DNA from: JACMQX01 sp044225675
Lineage (GTDB): Bacteria > Pseudomonadota > Gammaproteobacteria > Burkholderiales > Burkholderiaceae_C
Direction: 5' to 3'
NCBI GenBank assembly: GCA_044225675.1
Contig: JBGAIH010000028.1
Coordinates: 1-64,000, forward strand
DNA: 64,000 nucleotides
Shown one piece after another: positions 43,844 through 52,875 of this stretch (positions within the stretch are counted from its first letter, which is position 1; every line of letters begins with the position of its first letter). The position numbers and the translations under genes are program-made. The notes under the pieces were generated by a model. It worked only from the letters and a program-made list of their open reading frames with translations, was not told where the DNA came from and ran no database searches.

Positions 43844-43863
43844 GCGGGGCCTGCGGGTTGCCC

Positions 43864-44979
43864 ATGATCTATGAAGTCCTGATCGCCGGCCCGGGTCTGG
43901 AGACGACCCGTGGCATTGCCGAGGGGCAATCGGTGCTGATCGGGCGCGACACGGACTGCGACCTGTGCCTGCCCGACCCCGAGCGGACCGTGTCGCGCCA
44001 TCATCTGGTGCTGTGGGTCGAAGGCGGCCAGCTCAGCATGCGGGTGCTGTCATCGATCAATGGTGTGGACCTGCCTTCCGGAGAACTGCCGCCCGGCGGT
44101 GTGGCGCCCTTGGCCGACGGAACGATCGTGATGGTCGGCGACTACGACCTCACCGTACGGCAGATCGCCCGCGCCGAAGCGGGCGCGCCTGGCAGCACCC
44201 CAGTGGCCCACGACGACGATCCGTTCGACGAGTGGGGCTTCGACGCCACCATCGTCCAGCACTTCACGCCGCAAGCCAGTTACGGCAGCACGCGCGCCGA
44301 CGGATCGGGCGGTGATTCACGGGTGCCCGATCCGTCGTTGCTGCAGACCCGGACCGTGCCGCGGCACGACCCCGGCATCGAACTGGCCGCCGCCGCTTTC
44401 TGCCGAGGTCTGGGACTCGATCCGGCGATGGCCAACGCGATCGGCACGGCCGAAATGGAGGCCACCGGCCGGCGCCTTCGCATCGCGGTGCAGGCCCTGA
44501 GCGAGCTGTATGCGGCCAAGCTCGACCTCAACCGCGGCATGGGTGCGGACGAGCGCACCATGGTGGCCACGCGCGAGAACAATCCGCTGAAGACCGAATG
44601 GCCGCTGGAGACCAAGCTCGAGTACCTGGTGGGCGCGAAGTCGGCAGGCACCGCCTTCGTGCGTCCTGAGATCGCTCTGGCCGACCTCGTGGCCGACCTG
44701 CGCGTGCATGATCTCGCGGTCACGGCTGCGTCGCGCGCGGTCGTCGAGGGGGCGCTGCGGGAGCTGGAGCCCGAGAAGGTGGAGGCGCGCATCGCGGCCG
44801 ACAGTTCGAGCGGCGGGTTTCTTGCCCGGTTGCGGCCCTGGGACGCCTACGTGCGCCATTACGCCAGCGAGAGCAGCCGGATGGCGCAGTGGGTCGAGCG
44901 TCTGTTCACGCGCTACTTCTTCGGCGCCTACCTCCGCGAGTCGACGCGCATTCGCAACGAGGCCGGGCGCGGCGACTGA
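43864..44979 (+). CDS. FHA-domain protein of the type VI secretion TagH/ImpI kind
   Basis: 371 residues. FHA domain 1-95: LIGRDTDCDLCLPDPERTVSRHHLVLWVEGGQLSMRVLSSINGVDL. The C-terminal domain (AAAAFCRGLGLDPAMANAI, LKTEWPLETKLEYLVGAKSAG, LRPWDAYVRHYASESSRMAQWVERLFTRYFFGAYLRESTR) is that of T6SS-associated FHA protein TagH (VI_FHA). ATG 43864. No other T6SS gene is in the window, so it may serve a distant T6SS or act with the adjacent kinase alone. Confidence 0.85.
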   Translation: MIYEVLIAGPGLETTRGIAEGQSVLIGRDTDCDLCLPDPERTVSRHHLVLWVEGGQLSMRVLSSINGVDLPSGELPPGGVAPLADGTIVMVGDYDLTVRQIARAEAGAPGSTPVAHDDDPFDEWGFDATIVQHFTPQASYGSTRADGSGGDSRVPDPSLLQTRTVPRHDPGIELAAAAFCRGLGLDPAMANAIGTAEMEATGRRLRIAVQALSELYAAKLDLNRGMGADERTMVATRENNPLKTEWPLETKLEYLVGAKSAGTAFVRPEIALADLVADLRVHDLAVTAASRAVVEGALRELEPEKVEARIAADSSSGGFLARLRPWDAYVRHYASESSRMAQWVERLFTRYFFGAYLRESTRIRNEAGRGD

Positions 44980-45048
44980 TCTCCCGGGCGGCTGCAACGG
45001 GTTGTAAGGCTAGAATCCGTTTTCCTCCCCACCCGGCGAATTGCATTC

Positions 45049-47184
45049 GTGAGCATCAAGAAGCTTGGCCGTTACGACCTGATCCGCGTCCTGGGCAAAG
45101 GCGCGATGGGCATCGTCTATGAGGGAAGAGATCCCAATCTCGACCGGCGCGTGGCCATCAAGACGGTCAAGGTCGAGAACATGTCGGAGGAGGCCGCAGC
45201 CGAGTACGAGGCGCGTTTCCGGACCGAGGCGCGGTCGGCGGCCCGTCTGCAGCACCCGAACATCGTCAGCGTCTACGACTCCGACCGTGACGGCGACATC
45301 GCCTTCCTCGTCATGGAGTTCATCCAGGGCGATGACCTCAAGCACCACATCGACAAAGGCGAGCGCTACACGCTGGACCAGTCGCTCAAGATGATCCGCG
45401 ACCTGCTGGCGGCGCTTGACTATGCGCACAAGCAGGGCATCGTGCACCGCGACATCAAGCCGGCGAACCTGCTCATCGAGCCGGGCGGGCGCATCAAGCT
45501 CACGGACTTCGGCGTCGCCCGCATCCAGGACTCGGGCGAGGCCACGCGCACGCAGGGTGCGATGGTGGGCACGCTCAAGTACATGTCGCCCGAGCAGGTC
45601 CAGGGCCAGCCTGTCGACTCCCGCGCCGACCTGTTTTCGGTGGGCATCGTGCTCTACCAGCTGCTGACCGACAAGCGACCGTTCGATGGCGAGAACGACT
45701 TCTCGATCATCCATCAGATCATCGGCCACAACCCGACGCCGCCAAGCGTGATCAATCCGCAACTGCCTGATGCGATCGACGCGGTGGTGGCGCGCGCCCT
45801 GGCCAAGAAGCGCGATGACCGCTTCGCCACGGCCAAGGACTTTGCCGTGGCCCTGCAGGCCGCCATCCGGCGGGCCTCCGACCAGACCGTGGTGCCGCCG
45901 GCCAACCCGGGCCGGCTGAGTTCGGCCGCCGACACGCGAGGCTCGGGCGTCACGATGGGCTCGGCCACCTCCGGCACGTCGGCCACCTCGGCGACCTCCG
46001 TCACCGGCGCGACGAGCACCAACACCAGCACCGTGACGCAGGAGCTGGAACTGGTCTACTGGAAAGACATCAAGGACTCGATGGAGCCGGAGGAGATCGA
46101 AGGCTTTCTCGCCAAGTTTCCCACCGGCATCTATGCCGACCTCGCGCGCCGCCGGCTCAGAAAGCTGGCCAATGGCGCGGGCGGTGACGCCACGCTCGGC
46201 AGCTACGGAACATCGCCTTCGCTCGCGCAGGACACCGACGCCACACGCATGCGCAGCGAGCCGCCGCGCATCTCGGCGCAGGACCCGAGCCAGTCCGGCA
46301 CGCGGGGATCCGACGCCACCCGCACGCTCGTCCAGCCGCGCGAGCCTGCGCCCAACGCGGTCTCCGAGCCCAGCCCGGTGCCCGTGCCTGTTCCGGAGGC
46401 TGGCGCTGCGCTCGATCCTCGCGACGCACCGACCATTCCGCCGGTGCCGCGCAAGACGGCCGCTGCAGGTGCCGCAGCTTCAGGCGGCACGTCATCGAGC
46501 GGCGCAGCGAGCTCGCCCGAGGCCGCCGCCCCTTCGGACGCGCCCTCTGGCGCGGGAGGCGCGGCAGCCGGTGCAGCAGGTGGCGCTGCCCCGGCCGGCA
46601 AGTCATCCGCTGTCAAGTTCGCGCTGATCGGCGTGGTCCTGGCCGCCGTGGCGGGCGTCGCGCTCAAGATGACGATGGGCGCAGGGCAGGCCCCCGCAGC
46701 AGCCGGTGCGGCATCGGCGGCTTCCTCGGCAGCAACCCCGGCGGATGCGGCTTCCGTGGCCGCGACGCCGGCTTCGGCCGCTGCAACTGCCGCATCGGCC
46801 GCCCGGCCCGCCGCTTCCGCCGCATCGGGTGCTGCGGGCGCCGCCAGTGCGCCCCGTCTCACGGCGAGCCAGCTTGCTGCGCGCGCCAAGCCCAAGGCGT
46901 CTGCGGCCTCCACACAGGTTGCCGCGCCGGCTCCGGCGCCTGCAGCGCCTGTGACTGCACCGCCGCCCGCCGCACTGGCCCGTACGGAGTCACGACCCGC
47001 GTCGGCGGCCGCACCATCCGCTGCAGGAAGTCCTGCCGACGCCTGCGAGGGGCGCATGCTCATCGGCTACCAGATCTGCATGTCGGAGCAATGCGCCAAG
47101 CCGGCGTTCCAGAGCCACCCGATCTGCGTGGAACGCCGCGAGATGGACCGGCGCCGCCGCGAACAGCAGCAGCGCATCAACTGA
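45049..47184 (+). CDS. Membrane-anchored Ser/Thr protein kinase
   Basis: 711 residues from GTG 45049. Hanks-type kinase 8-275: GKGAMGIVYEG, VAIKTV (K38), IVHRDIKPANLL (HRD 133-135), LTDFGVARI (DFG 153-155), TLKYMSPEQVQGQ. A region akin to PpkA/TagE follows (WKDIKDSMEPEEIEGFLAKFPTGIYADLARRRL), then low-complexity Ala/Pro/Ser sequence, one TM helix at about 521-545 (KFALIGVVLAAVAGVALKM), a second Ala-rich stretch and a four-Cys tail (CEGRMLIGYQICMSEQCAKPAFQSHPICVERR). Probably phosphorylates the FHA proteins upstream. No PP2C phosphatase beside it. Confidence 0.92.
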   Translation: MSIKKLGRYDLIRVLGKGAMGIVYEGRDPNLDRRVAIKTVKVENMSEEAAAEYEARFRTEARSAARLQHPNIVSVYDSDRDGDIAFLVMEFIQGDDLKHHIDKGERYTLDQSLKMIRDLLAALDYAHKQGIVHRDIKPANLLIEPGGRIKLTDFGVARIQDSGEATRTQGAMVGTLKYMSPEQVQGQPVDSRADLFSVGIVLYQLLTDKRPFDGENDFSIIHQIIGHNPTPPSVINPQLPDAIDAVVARALAKKRDDRFATAKDFAVALQAAIRRASDQTVVPPANPGRLSSAADTRGSGVTMGSATSGTSATSATSVTGATSTNTSTVTQELELVYWKDIKDSMEPEEIEGFLAKFPTGIYADLARRRLRKLANGAGGDATLGSYGTSPSLAQDTDATRMRSEPPRISAQDPSQSGTRGSDATRTLVQPREPAPNAVSEPSPVPVPVPEAGAALDPRDAPTIPPVPRKTAAAGAAASGGTSSSGAASSPEAAAPSDAPSGAGGAAAGAAGGAAPAGKSSAVKFALIGVVLAAVAGVALKMTMGAGQAPAAAGAASAASSAATPADAASVAATPASAAATAASAARPAASAASGAAGAASAPRLTASQLAARAKPKASAASTQVAAPAPAPAAPVTAPPPAALARTESRPASAAAPSAAGSPADACEGRMLIGYQICMSEQCAKPAFQSHPICVERREMDRRRREQQQRIN

Positions 47185-47274
47185 CATCGCAGCGGGCGCG
47201 CCGCAACGCGGGCGCAGTGCGCGGCGGTCATGGGTCGCAGGGTGGACAGAGCGGAGGCGGCAACGCCGCCGCTC

Positions 47275-47820
47275 TCAGACGATGTCGATGTGGTGGATGC
47301 CGAAGTGGCCCGCGCGGCGGTCCTCGAAGAAGCGCTCCAGCGTTTCCTTGACGGTCCGGAAGGCGATCTCGTCCCACGGGATCTCGGCCTCGTCGAACAA
47401 CCGGGCCTCGATCGTCTCATGGCCCGGATCGAATACGCCGGACAGCAGCCGGGCGCGGTAGAACAGGTGGACCTGACCCACGCGCGGCACGTTCATCACG
47501 CTGAACAGGCCTTCGAGCTCGAACTGCGCGCCGGCCTCTTCATCGGTCTCGCGTGCGGCGCCCTGCGCGGTGGTCTCGCCCAGTTCCATGAAGCCCGCGG
47601 GCAGCGTCCATTTTCCCCAGCGCGGCTCGATGTTGCGCTTGCACAGCAGGATCTTGTCTCCGAGAACAGGGACCGTGCCGACCACGTTGAGCGGGTTTTC
47701 GTAGTGGATGGTGTTGCAGGCGGGGCAGACGGCGCGTTCCCGGGTGTCGCCGTCGTCGGGAACTCGGTAGACAACGGCCGTGCCGCAGTTCCTGCAATGC
47801 TTGATCGGGCTTCGGAGCAT
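47275..47820 (-). CDS. NUDIX hydrolase with N-terminal zinc ribbon
   Basis: 181 residues. Zn ribbon HCRNCG...CPACNTIHYENP at the start, then the NUDIX box GFMELGETTAQGAARETDEEAG with all catalytic Glu and Arg. The zinc ribbon layout resembles NudC-related NAD/ADP-ribose or FAD pyrophosphatases. ATG 47820. Separated from dctP by its own terminator; likely independent. Confidence 0.9.
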   Translation of the reverse strand: MLRSPIKHCRNCGTAVVYRVPDDGDTRERAVCPACNTIHYENPLNVVGTVPVLGDKILLCKRNIEPRWGKWTLPAGFMELGETTAQGAARETDEEAGAQFELEGLFSVMNVPRVGQVHLFYRARLLSGVFDPGHETIEARLFDEAEIPWDEIAFRTVKETLERFFEDRRAGHFGIHHIDIV

Positions 47821-47846
47821 GAATGCCAGTGTAGGGCCAAAAACAA

Positions 47847-47867
47847 GGGGCTTCCCATGGAAGCCCC
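47847..47867 (-). terminator. Terminator between dctP and the NUDIX gene
   Basis: Perfect nine-pair stem GGGGCTTCC-CAT-GGAAGCCCC; on the minus strand followed by TTGTTTTT. It ends the TRAP operon. Confidence 0.88.
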
Positions 47868-47915
47868 GGAGTCTGCAAGGCCGCCGGCCCCAGGGGCCGT
47901 GCGGTGCGCGGTGTC

Positions 47916-48962
47916 TCAGGCCTTGCCGTGCTTGTCGATCAGTGCCTTGGCGGTCTCCAGCAGCTTCTTGCCGTCGAAGCCCTTCTTGGTCATGTCCGCC
48001 ACCCACTCCTCGTCGACGTGGCTCGACAGCTTGGCAAACTCCGCTGCATCGGCTGCCGTGATCGAGTAGATCGTGTTGCCGCGATCCGAGGCCGTCTTGC
48101 GCCCGGCCGGGTCGTTGCTTTGCTGGGTCTTGCCGAGCCAGGCCGACGTGGCCAGGCCGGAGTTGTTGTCGATGATCTTCTTGAGGTCGGGCGCCAGGCC
48201 TTCGTACTTGGCCTTGTTCATGGCCATCACGAAGGTCGTGGTGTAGAGCGCGCGGCTCGCGCCGGTGAACTCGCTGTGGTACTTGGTCAGCTCGTTGACC
48301 TTGATCGAGGGCACGACCTCCCAGGGGATCACGCAGGCGTCGATCGTGCCCTTGGACAGCGAGTCGGTGATCGCCGGCAGCGGCATGCCCACGGGCGTGG
48401 CGCCGAGCGAGGCCAGCAGCTTGGTCACGGTGCGCGTGGGGCCGCGCACCTTCATGCCCTTGAGGTCGGCCGCGTTCTTGATCAGCTTGTCGCGTGAATG
48501 GAACATGCCCGGGCCGTGCACATGCAGCGCCAGCACCTTGGTGTCCTTGAACTCGTCGGGCGCCATGGTCTGCACGTATTCCCAATAGGCCTTGGACGTG
48601 GCCTCGGCATTGTTCATGATGAACGGCAGCTCGAACACCTCCACGCGCGGAAAGCGTCCGGCCGTGTTGCCGGGCAGCGTCCAGACGATGTCCACCACGC
48701 CGTCCTTGGCCTGGTCGTACAGCTGCACGGGCGTGCCACCGAGCTGCATCGCGGGATAGCCCTCGAACTTGATGCGGCCGCCGGACTCCTTCTCGACCTT
48801 GTCCATCCAGGGCTTGTGCATGGTGAGCCACACGTTGGACATCGGCGCCATGAAGGTATGGAACTTCAGGGTGACCGACTGCTGGGCCAGGCCCGAAAGG
48901 GCCGGGGCTCCGAGCGCGACGGCGGCGGCGGAAGACTTGAGCAGGGTACGACGCTGGATCAT
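47916..48962 (-). CDS. TRAP transporter substrate-binding protein DctP
   Basis: 348 residues, Tat-like signal (RRTLLKSSAAAVALGAPALSG) and DctP fold. LKFHTFMAPMSNVWLTMHKPWMDKVEKESGGRIKFEGYP, YDQAKDGVVDIVWTLPG and DLKGMKVRGPTRTVTKLLASLGATPVGMPLPAITDSLSKGTIDACVIPWEV are family blocks; the Arg in RGPTR usually contacts a carboxylate. AGGAG precedes ATG. Possible ligand: 3-hydroxybenzoate or a related aromatic acid, by context only. Confidence 0.93.
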   Translation of the reverse strand: MIQRRTLLKSSAAAVALGAPALSGLAQQSVTLKFHTFMAPMSNVWLTMHKPWMDKVEKESGGRIKFEGYPAMQLGGTPVQLYDQAKDGVVDIVWTLPGNTAGRFPRVEVFELPFIMNNAEATSKAYWEYVQTMAPDEFKDTKVLALHVHGPGMFHSRDKLIKNAADLKGMKVRGPTRTVTKLLASLGATPVGMPLPAITDSLSKGTIDACVIPWEVVPSIKVNELTKYHSEFTGASRALYTTTFVMAMNKAKYEGLAPDLKKIIDNNSGLATSAWLGKTQQSNDPAGRKTASDRGNTIYSITAADAAEFAKLSSHVDEEWVADMTKKGFDGKKLLETAKALIDKHGKA

Positions 48963-49029
48963 GGAAGGCTCCTGGAAAGAGGACAGTAACTTAACGCAGT
49001 GGGAGAGGGCACGGCTTCGGGGCTTACCC

Positions 49030-50349
49030 TCAGCCGACGTACTTCACGAGCCACAGCGAGATCGACGGGAACAGCAGCAGGAGCGTGGTGCGGATCACGT
49101 CGCTCACGAGAAAGGGCATCACGCCGCGGTAGCTTTCGGCGATCGGCACGTCCTTGGCCATGCCGTTGACCACGTAGACGTTCAGCCCCACGGGCGGCGC
49201 GAGCAGGCCGAAGCCCACGGTCATCAGCACCATGATGCCGAACCAGATCGCGACCGACTCCTTGGGCATGCCGAAGTCCAGGCCCATCACCATCGGAAAG
49301 AAGATCGGGATGGTCAGCAGGATCATCGACAGCTCGTCCATCACGGCGCCCAGCACCACGTAGAACAGCATGATGGCCGTCACGACCATGATCGGCGACA
49401 GGCCCCAGCCCGACACGACGCTGGCGAGCTGGGCTGGCACCTGGGTCAGGGCCAGCGCCGAGTTCATCAGGTCGGCGCCGATGAAGATCAGGAAGATCAT
49501 GGCCGAGCTCTCGGCCGTGGCGTAGAAGCAGTGGCGCAGCTTGGCCCAGGTCAGCTCGCGCTTGAACAGCGCGGCGATGAAGGTGGCTGCGGCGCCCACG
49601 GCCGCGCCTTCGGTCGGCGTGAACAGCCCGCCATAGATGCCGCCGAAGACGATGGTGAAGACGATGGCGATCGGCGCGATGCCCATGAAGGCGTGCAGCG
49701 TCATCTTCTGCGGCTGGGCGTCGTGCTCGGGCGCGTGGCCCGGCACGAGGCGCACGTAGACCGCGATCGCGATCATGTAGCCCACCATCGCGATGATGCC
49801 AGGCACCATCGCGGCCGCGAACAGCTTGGCGATGTTCTGCTCGGCCAGGATGGCGTAGATCACCAGCGGCACCGACGGCGGGATCAGGATCCCCAGCGTG
49901 CCGCCTGCGGCCAGGGTGCCGGTGGACAGGCGCCCCGAATAGCCGTGGCGCTTCATCTCGGGCAGCGCGACCGAGGTGATCGTCGCGGCGGTGGCCACCG
50001 ACGAGCCGCAGATCGCGCCGAAGGCCGCGCTCGCCAGCACCGCTGCCATGGCCAGGCCGCCGCGAAAGCGCGACATGACCGCACTTGCAAACTCGAACAG
50101 CGCCTTGGAGATGCCCCCCTGCGTGGCGAAGTGCCCCATCAGGATGAACAGCGGGATCACCGACAGGTCGTAGCTGGCAAAGCGCGCGAAGGCCTGGGTA
50201 TTGAGGAAGGCCGCCAGCGGCAGCCAGCCGGCCTTGAGCACGTAGCCGGCGCAGCCCGCCACGAACATCGCCACCGCGATGGGCACGCGCACCGCCATCA
50301 GCAGCAGCATGATGGCGAAGATCAGCACCGTGAGGGTGAGCGCGCTCAT
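49030..50349 (-). CDS. TRAP transporter large permease DctM
   Basis: 439 residues, a 12-helix membrane protein. FAIMLLLMAVRVPIAVAMFVAG, ASYDLSVIPLFILMGHFATQGGISKALFEFA, GAICGSSVATAATITSVALPEM and SLPRRPF-like GGTLGILIPPSVPLVIYAI are DctM hallmarks. ATG 50349 overlaps the dctQ stop by four bases; longer frame is not used. Confidence 0.95.
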   Translation of the reverse strand: MSALTLTVLIFAIMLLLMAVRVPIAVAMFVAGCAGYVLKAGWLPLAAFLNTQAFARFASYDLSVIPLFILMGHFATQGGISKALFEFASAVMSRFRGGLAMAAVLASAAFGAICGSSVATAATITSVALPEMKRHGYSGRLSTGTLAAGGTLGILIPPSVPLVIYAILAEQNIAKLFAAAMVPGIIAMVGYMIAIAVYVRLVPGHAPEHDAQPQKMTLHAFMGIAPIAIVFTIVFGGIYGGLFTPTEGAAVGAAATFIAALFKRELTWAKLRHCFYATAESSAMIFLIFIGADLMNSALALTQVPAQLASVVSGWGLSPIMVVTAIMLFYVVLGAVMDELSMILLTIPIFFPMVMGLDFGMPKESVAIWFGIMVLMTVGFGLLAPPVGLNVYVVNGMAKDVPIAESYRGVMPFLVSDVIRTTLLLLFPSISLWLVKYVG

Positions 50350-50819
50350 TCGGCCACCTCCGCAAAGCCGGCCAGTGCCTGCCAGCCTGCGATCACGGCC
50401 GTGAGCACGAGCGGCGGAACCATGAACGCGTAGACGATCCACTCGGGAAAGCCAAGGATCATCGTGCCGGACTGGTTGCCCCAGGCGGCCAGTCCGCCGA
50501 CGCCGGTGCGCCAGGCCAGCAGCAGCATGACCAGCGCCAGCAGCAGCGCGCCCATGCGGTCAAGCCGCGCATTGTTGGCGTCGCTGACCTTCGCGGTGAA
50601 GAAGTCCACGATGATGTTGCCGCGGCGGATCTGGCACCAGGGCATGAACAGCGCCACGGCGGCGCCGGCGGCCACGCCCGTCAGCTCGAAGTCGCCTGCG
50701 AGCGTCACGCCCAGGAAGTTGCGGCCGATCAGGCTGGCGCAGGTCATGAGGGTCACGCCGGTGAGGACCACGCCGGCGAGGATGGCGCACAGTTTCGCCA
50801 GGGCTTCCAGATGCTTCAA
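50346..50819 (-). CDS. TRAP transporter small permease DctQ
   Basis: 157 residues from a TTG at 50819 preceded six bases earlier by AAAGGA: (M)KHLEALAKLCAILAGVVLTGVTLMTCASLIGRNFLG. This gives the normal DctQ length with four helices. ATG starts at 50936 or 50999 would add 39 or 60 odd residues that cross an inverted repeat, and are less likely. GVAAGAAVALFMPWCQIRRGNIIVDFF is the family core. Confidence 0.85.
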   Translation of the reverse strand: MKHLEALAKLCAILAGVVLTGVTLMTCASLIGRNFLGVTLAGDFELTGVAAGAAVALFMPWCQIRRGNIIVDFFTAKVSDANNARLDRMGALLLALVMLLLAWRTGVGGLAAWGNQSGTMILGFPEWIVYAFMVPPLVLTAVIAGWQALAGFAEVAE

Positions 50820-50926
50820 ATCGGTTCCTTTTCGCGGCGGCGGGCGCCACGGTTGTTTGGCGACGATGTTAAGCACTTCGGTGGACAGCGCGGGAGCGGG
50901 TTCCCCCTGAGCCACAAGCTGACCTT

Positions 50927-50961
50927 GCGCGATCATCGCATGCCGTGCGCGATGATCGCGC
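50927..50961. promoter_or_regulatory. Perfect 13-bp inverted repeat upstream of dctQ
   Basis: GCGCGATCATCGC (50927-50939), nine-base loop, GCGATGATCGCGC (50949-50961). It lies 108 bases upstream of the TTG start of dctQ and has no T-run, so it may be an operator or an RNA hairpin in the leader. Confidence 0.6.
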
Positions 50962-51030
50962 GTCGTGCACAGAGGTCCATGCGCAGGGGCCCACTCCATA
51001 GGTCGAATCCGTCTGGCTTGGGCGGTCAGA

Positions 51031-51079
51031 CCTAGGCAGTCAAGCCTAGGCAGTCGAACCGGCGCACCGAAGCCGGTTC
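51031..51079. repeat. Tandem 14-mer and inverted repeat between FPH and TRAP genes
   Basis: CCTAGGCAGTCAAG (51031-51044) and CCTAGGCAGTCGAA (51045-51058) in tandem, then GAACCGGC (51056-51063) with inverse GCCGGTTC (51072-51079). Small repeats in the 287-base gap between fumarylpyruvate hydrolase and dctQ. The hairpin lacks a T-run. No gene is seen in the rest of the gap. Confidence 0.5.
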
Positions 51080-51106
51080 AACGAAGCCGGCTCGGAAGAT
51101 ACCCGC

Positions 51107-51802
51107 TCAGGCGATCTTCACCGTGAGCGTGCCCAGCCCACCGACGCCGCCCAGCATCGTGTCGCCCGACACCACGGCATTCACGCCTTCCGGCGTGCCC
51201 GAGTAGATCAGGTCGCCCGGCTGCAGCTCCCACGCGGCCGACAGGTGCTCGATGGTCTCGGCCACGTTCCAGATCAGCTTGGACACGTTGCTGCGCTGGC
51301 GGTCCTGGCCGTTGACCTGCAGCCAGATGTCGGCGTTGTTCACGTCGCCGGCCTGAGCGGCGGGTGTGATCGGGCCGATCGGCGCCGACTGGTCGTAGCC
51401 CTTGCCGATGCACCAGGGGCGGCCCTGCTTCTTCATCTCGCCCTGCAGGTCGCGCCGCGTCATGTCCAGTCCCACGGCGTAGCCGAAGATGTGCTTGTGC
51501 GCATCGGCGGCGCGGATGTTCTTGCCGCCGGTGCCGATGGCCACCACGAGTTCGATCTCATGGTGCAGGTTCTTGGTGAGGCTCGGGTAGGGGATGGAGC
51601 CGGTTTCGCTGGCGGGCACCACCACCACCGCATCGGCCGGTTTCAGGAAGAAGAAAGGCGGCTCGCGGCCGGTGAAGCCCATCTCCTTGGCATGCTCTTC
51701 GTAGTTGCGCCCCACGCAGTACACGCGATGGACCGGAAAGCGCTCGGCCGTGCCGAGGACGGGCACCGACACGGTCGGCGGGGGCGGGAACACATAGCTC
51801 AT
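51107..51802 (-). CDS. Fumarylpyruvate hydrolase (FAH family)
   Basis: Cleaves fumarylpyruvate to fumarate and pyruvate, the last step of the gentisate route. 231 residues. FPVHRVYCVGRNYEEHAKEMGFTGREPPFFFLKPADAVV is close to NagK-type enzymes; metal ligands lie in NLHHEIELVVAIG (E-x-E) and AVGLDMTRRDLQ (Asp). Its start overlaps the gentisate dioxygenase stop by four bases. Confidence 0.93.
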   Translation of the reverse strand: MSYVFPPPPTVSVPVLGTAERFPVHRVYCVGRNYEEHAKEMGFTGREPPFFFLKPADAVVVVPASETGSIPYPSLTKNLHHEIELVVAIGTGGKNIRAADAHKHIFGYAVGLDMTRRDLQGEMKKQGRPWCIGKGYDQSAPIGPITPAAQAGDVNNADIWLQVNGQDRQRSNVSKLIWNVAETIEHLSAAWELQPGDLIYSGTPEGVNAVVSGDTMLGGVGGLGTLTVKIA

Positions 51803-52875
51803 GGCAGCCTTTCTTCTTTGTGGATGCCCAGTGCCTGATGCACCGGGCGGTCGGAGTAACTGAACAGCACGCAGCCTGCGGCGGACTGCAGACGGGCAGT
51901 GTGCCACGAGGGCACGACGAAGTGGTCGCGCGGACCGAAGGCCAGGCGCACGGGCGTGCCGCCGCCGGGCGCTTCGATGTCGACCGTGCCTTCGCCCTCG
52001 ACCACGCTGTAGACCGCGCCATCGGTCTGGCGCCAGGGCCGTCCGGCAAAGCCGCCGGGAAGGCGCTGCATGAAGGTCGCCATGGTCGGCATCGGCGAGC
52101 CGCCGGTCTGGGGATTGATGTAGCGCAGCTTGACGCCGTCCCATTCGTCGAGGGGCGCGTGCCGCTCCAGGTCGTCCAGCGCCTGGCGGCTGCGCTCGTA
52201 GGGGTAGCTGAAGATCGGCGACGTGGCGCCGAAGGGGCGCTCGTCGCGCACCGGCGCCATGTTGTGGCCATAGCGCGCGAAGCTCGTGCCCTCGGCCCGC
52301 GTCACCGACTGCACCGCGGCGCTGCCGTTTTCCGCGAAGCCTGCGTCGAAGAACGCGATCGTGGGGATGTCCAGCCCGTCGAGCCAGACGACCGGCTCGC
52401 CCGCATCGCTGCCATGGTCGTGCCAGGTCCAGCTCGGTGTGATGATGAAGTCGCCCGGCCGCATGGTGGTGCGTTCGCCATCGACCGCGGTGTAGGCGCC
52501 GCTTCCCTCCACGATGAAGCGCAGCGCGCTCTGGGTGTGGCGATGGGCCGGCGCCACTTCGCCGGGCAGGATCAGCTGCAGCCCGGCGTAGAGCGACTGG
52601 GTGATGCACGAGCGCCCGCGCAGCGCAGGGTTCTCGAGGATCAGCACGCGGCGCACCGCCTCCTCGGCCGTAATGGCTTCGCCGGCCCGCATCAGAAAGG
52701 GCCGCACATCGGCGTACTTCCACAGCGCGGGCACGCAGGGCGTGGCCGGCCGTGGCGGCACCAGCGCGTGCAGCACCTCCCACAGCGGCGTCAGGTTGCT
52801 GGGGGCCATGTCGGCATAGAGCTGGCGTCGCACGTCAGCCGCGCCCAGGCGGGCATCGGATTCGGGAGCGTTCAT
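51799..52875 (-). CDS. Gentisate 1,2-dioxygenase
   Basis: Fe(II) bicupin that opens gentisate to maleylpyruvate. 358 residues. APSNLTPLWEVLHALVPP at the start; first cupin GEVAPAHRHTQSALRFIVEGSGAYT, holding two metal His, then TPSWTWHDHGSD with the third; second cupin GGAVYSVVEGEGTVDIEAPGG. Between hydroxylase and hydrolase genes, each overlapping by four bases, so the three are coupled. Confidence 0.95.
   Translation of the reverse strand: MNAPESDARLGAADVRRQLYADMAPSNLTPLWEVLHALVPPRPATPCVPALWKYADVRPFLMRAGEAITAEEAVRRVLILENPALRGRSCITQSLYAGLQLILPGEVAPAHRHTQSALRFIVEGSGAYTAVDGERTTMRPGDFIITPSWTWHDHGSDAGEPVVWLDGLDIPTIAFFDAGFAENGSAAVQSVTRAEGTSFARYGHNMAPVRDERPFGATSPIFSYPYERSRQALDDLERHAPLDEWDGVKLRYINPQTGGSPMPTMATFMQRLPGGFAGRPWRQTDGAVYSVVEGEGTVDIEAPGGGTPVRLAFGPRDHFVVPSWHTARLQSAAGCVLFSYSDRPVHQALGIHKEERLP

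Noticed and set aside
49030..50442. dctM start 93 bases earlier (31 more residues)
   Set aside because: The added sequence is Arg/Gly-rich, covers dctQ in another frame and destroys the ATGA overlap.
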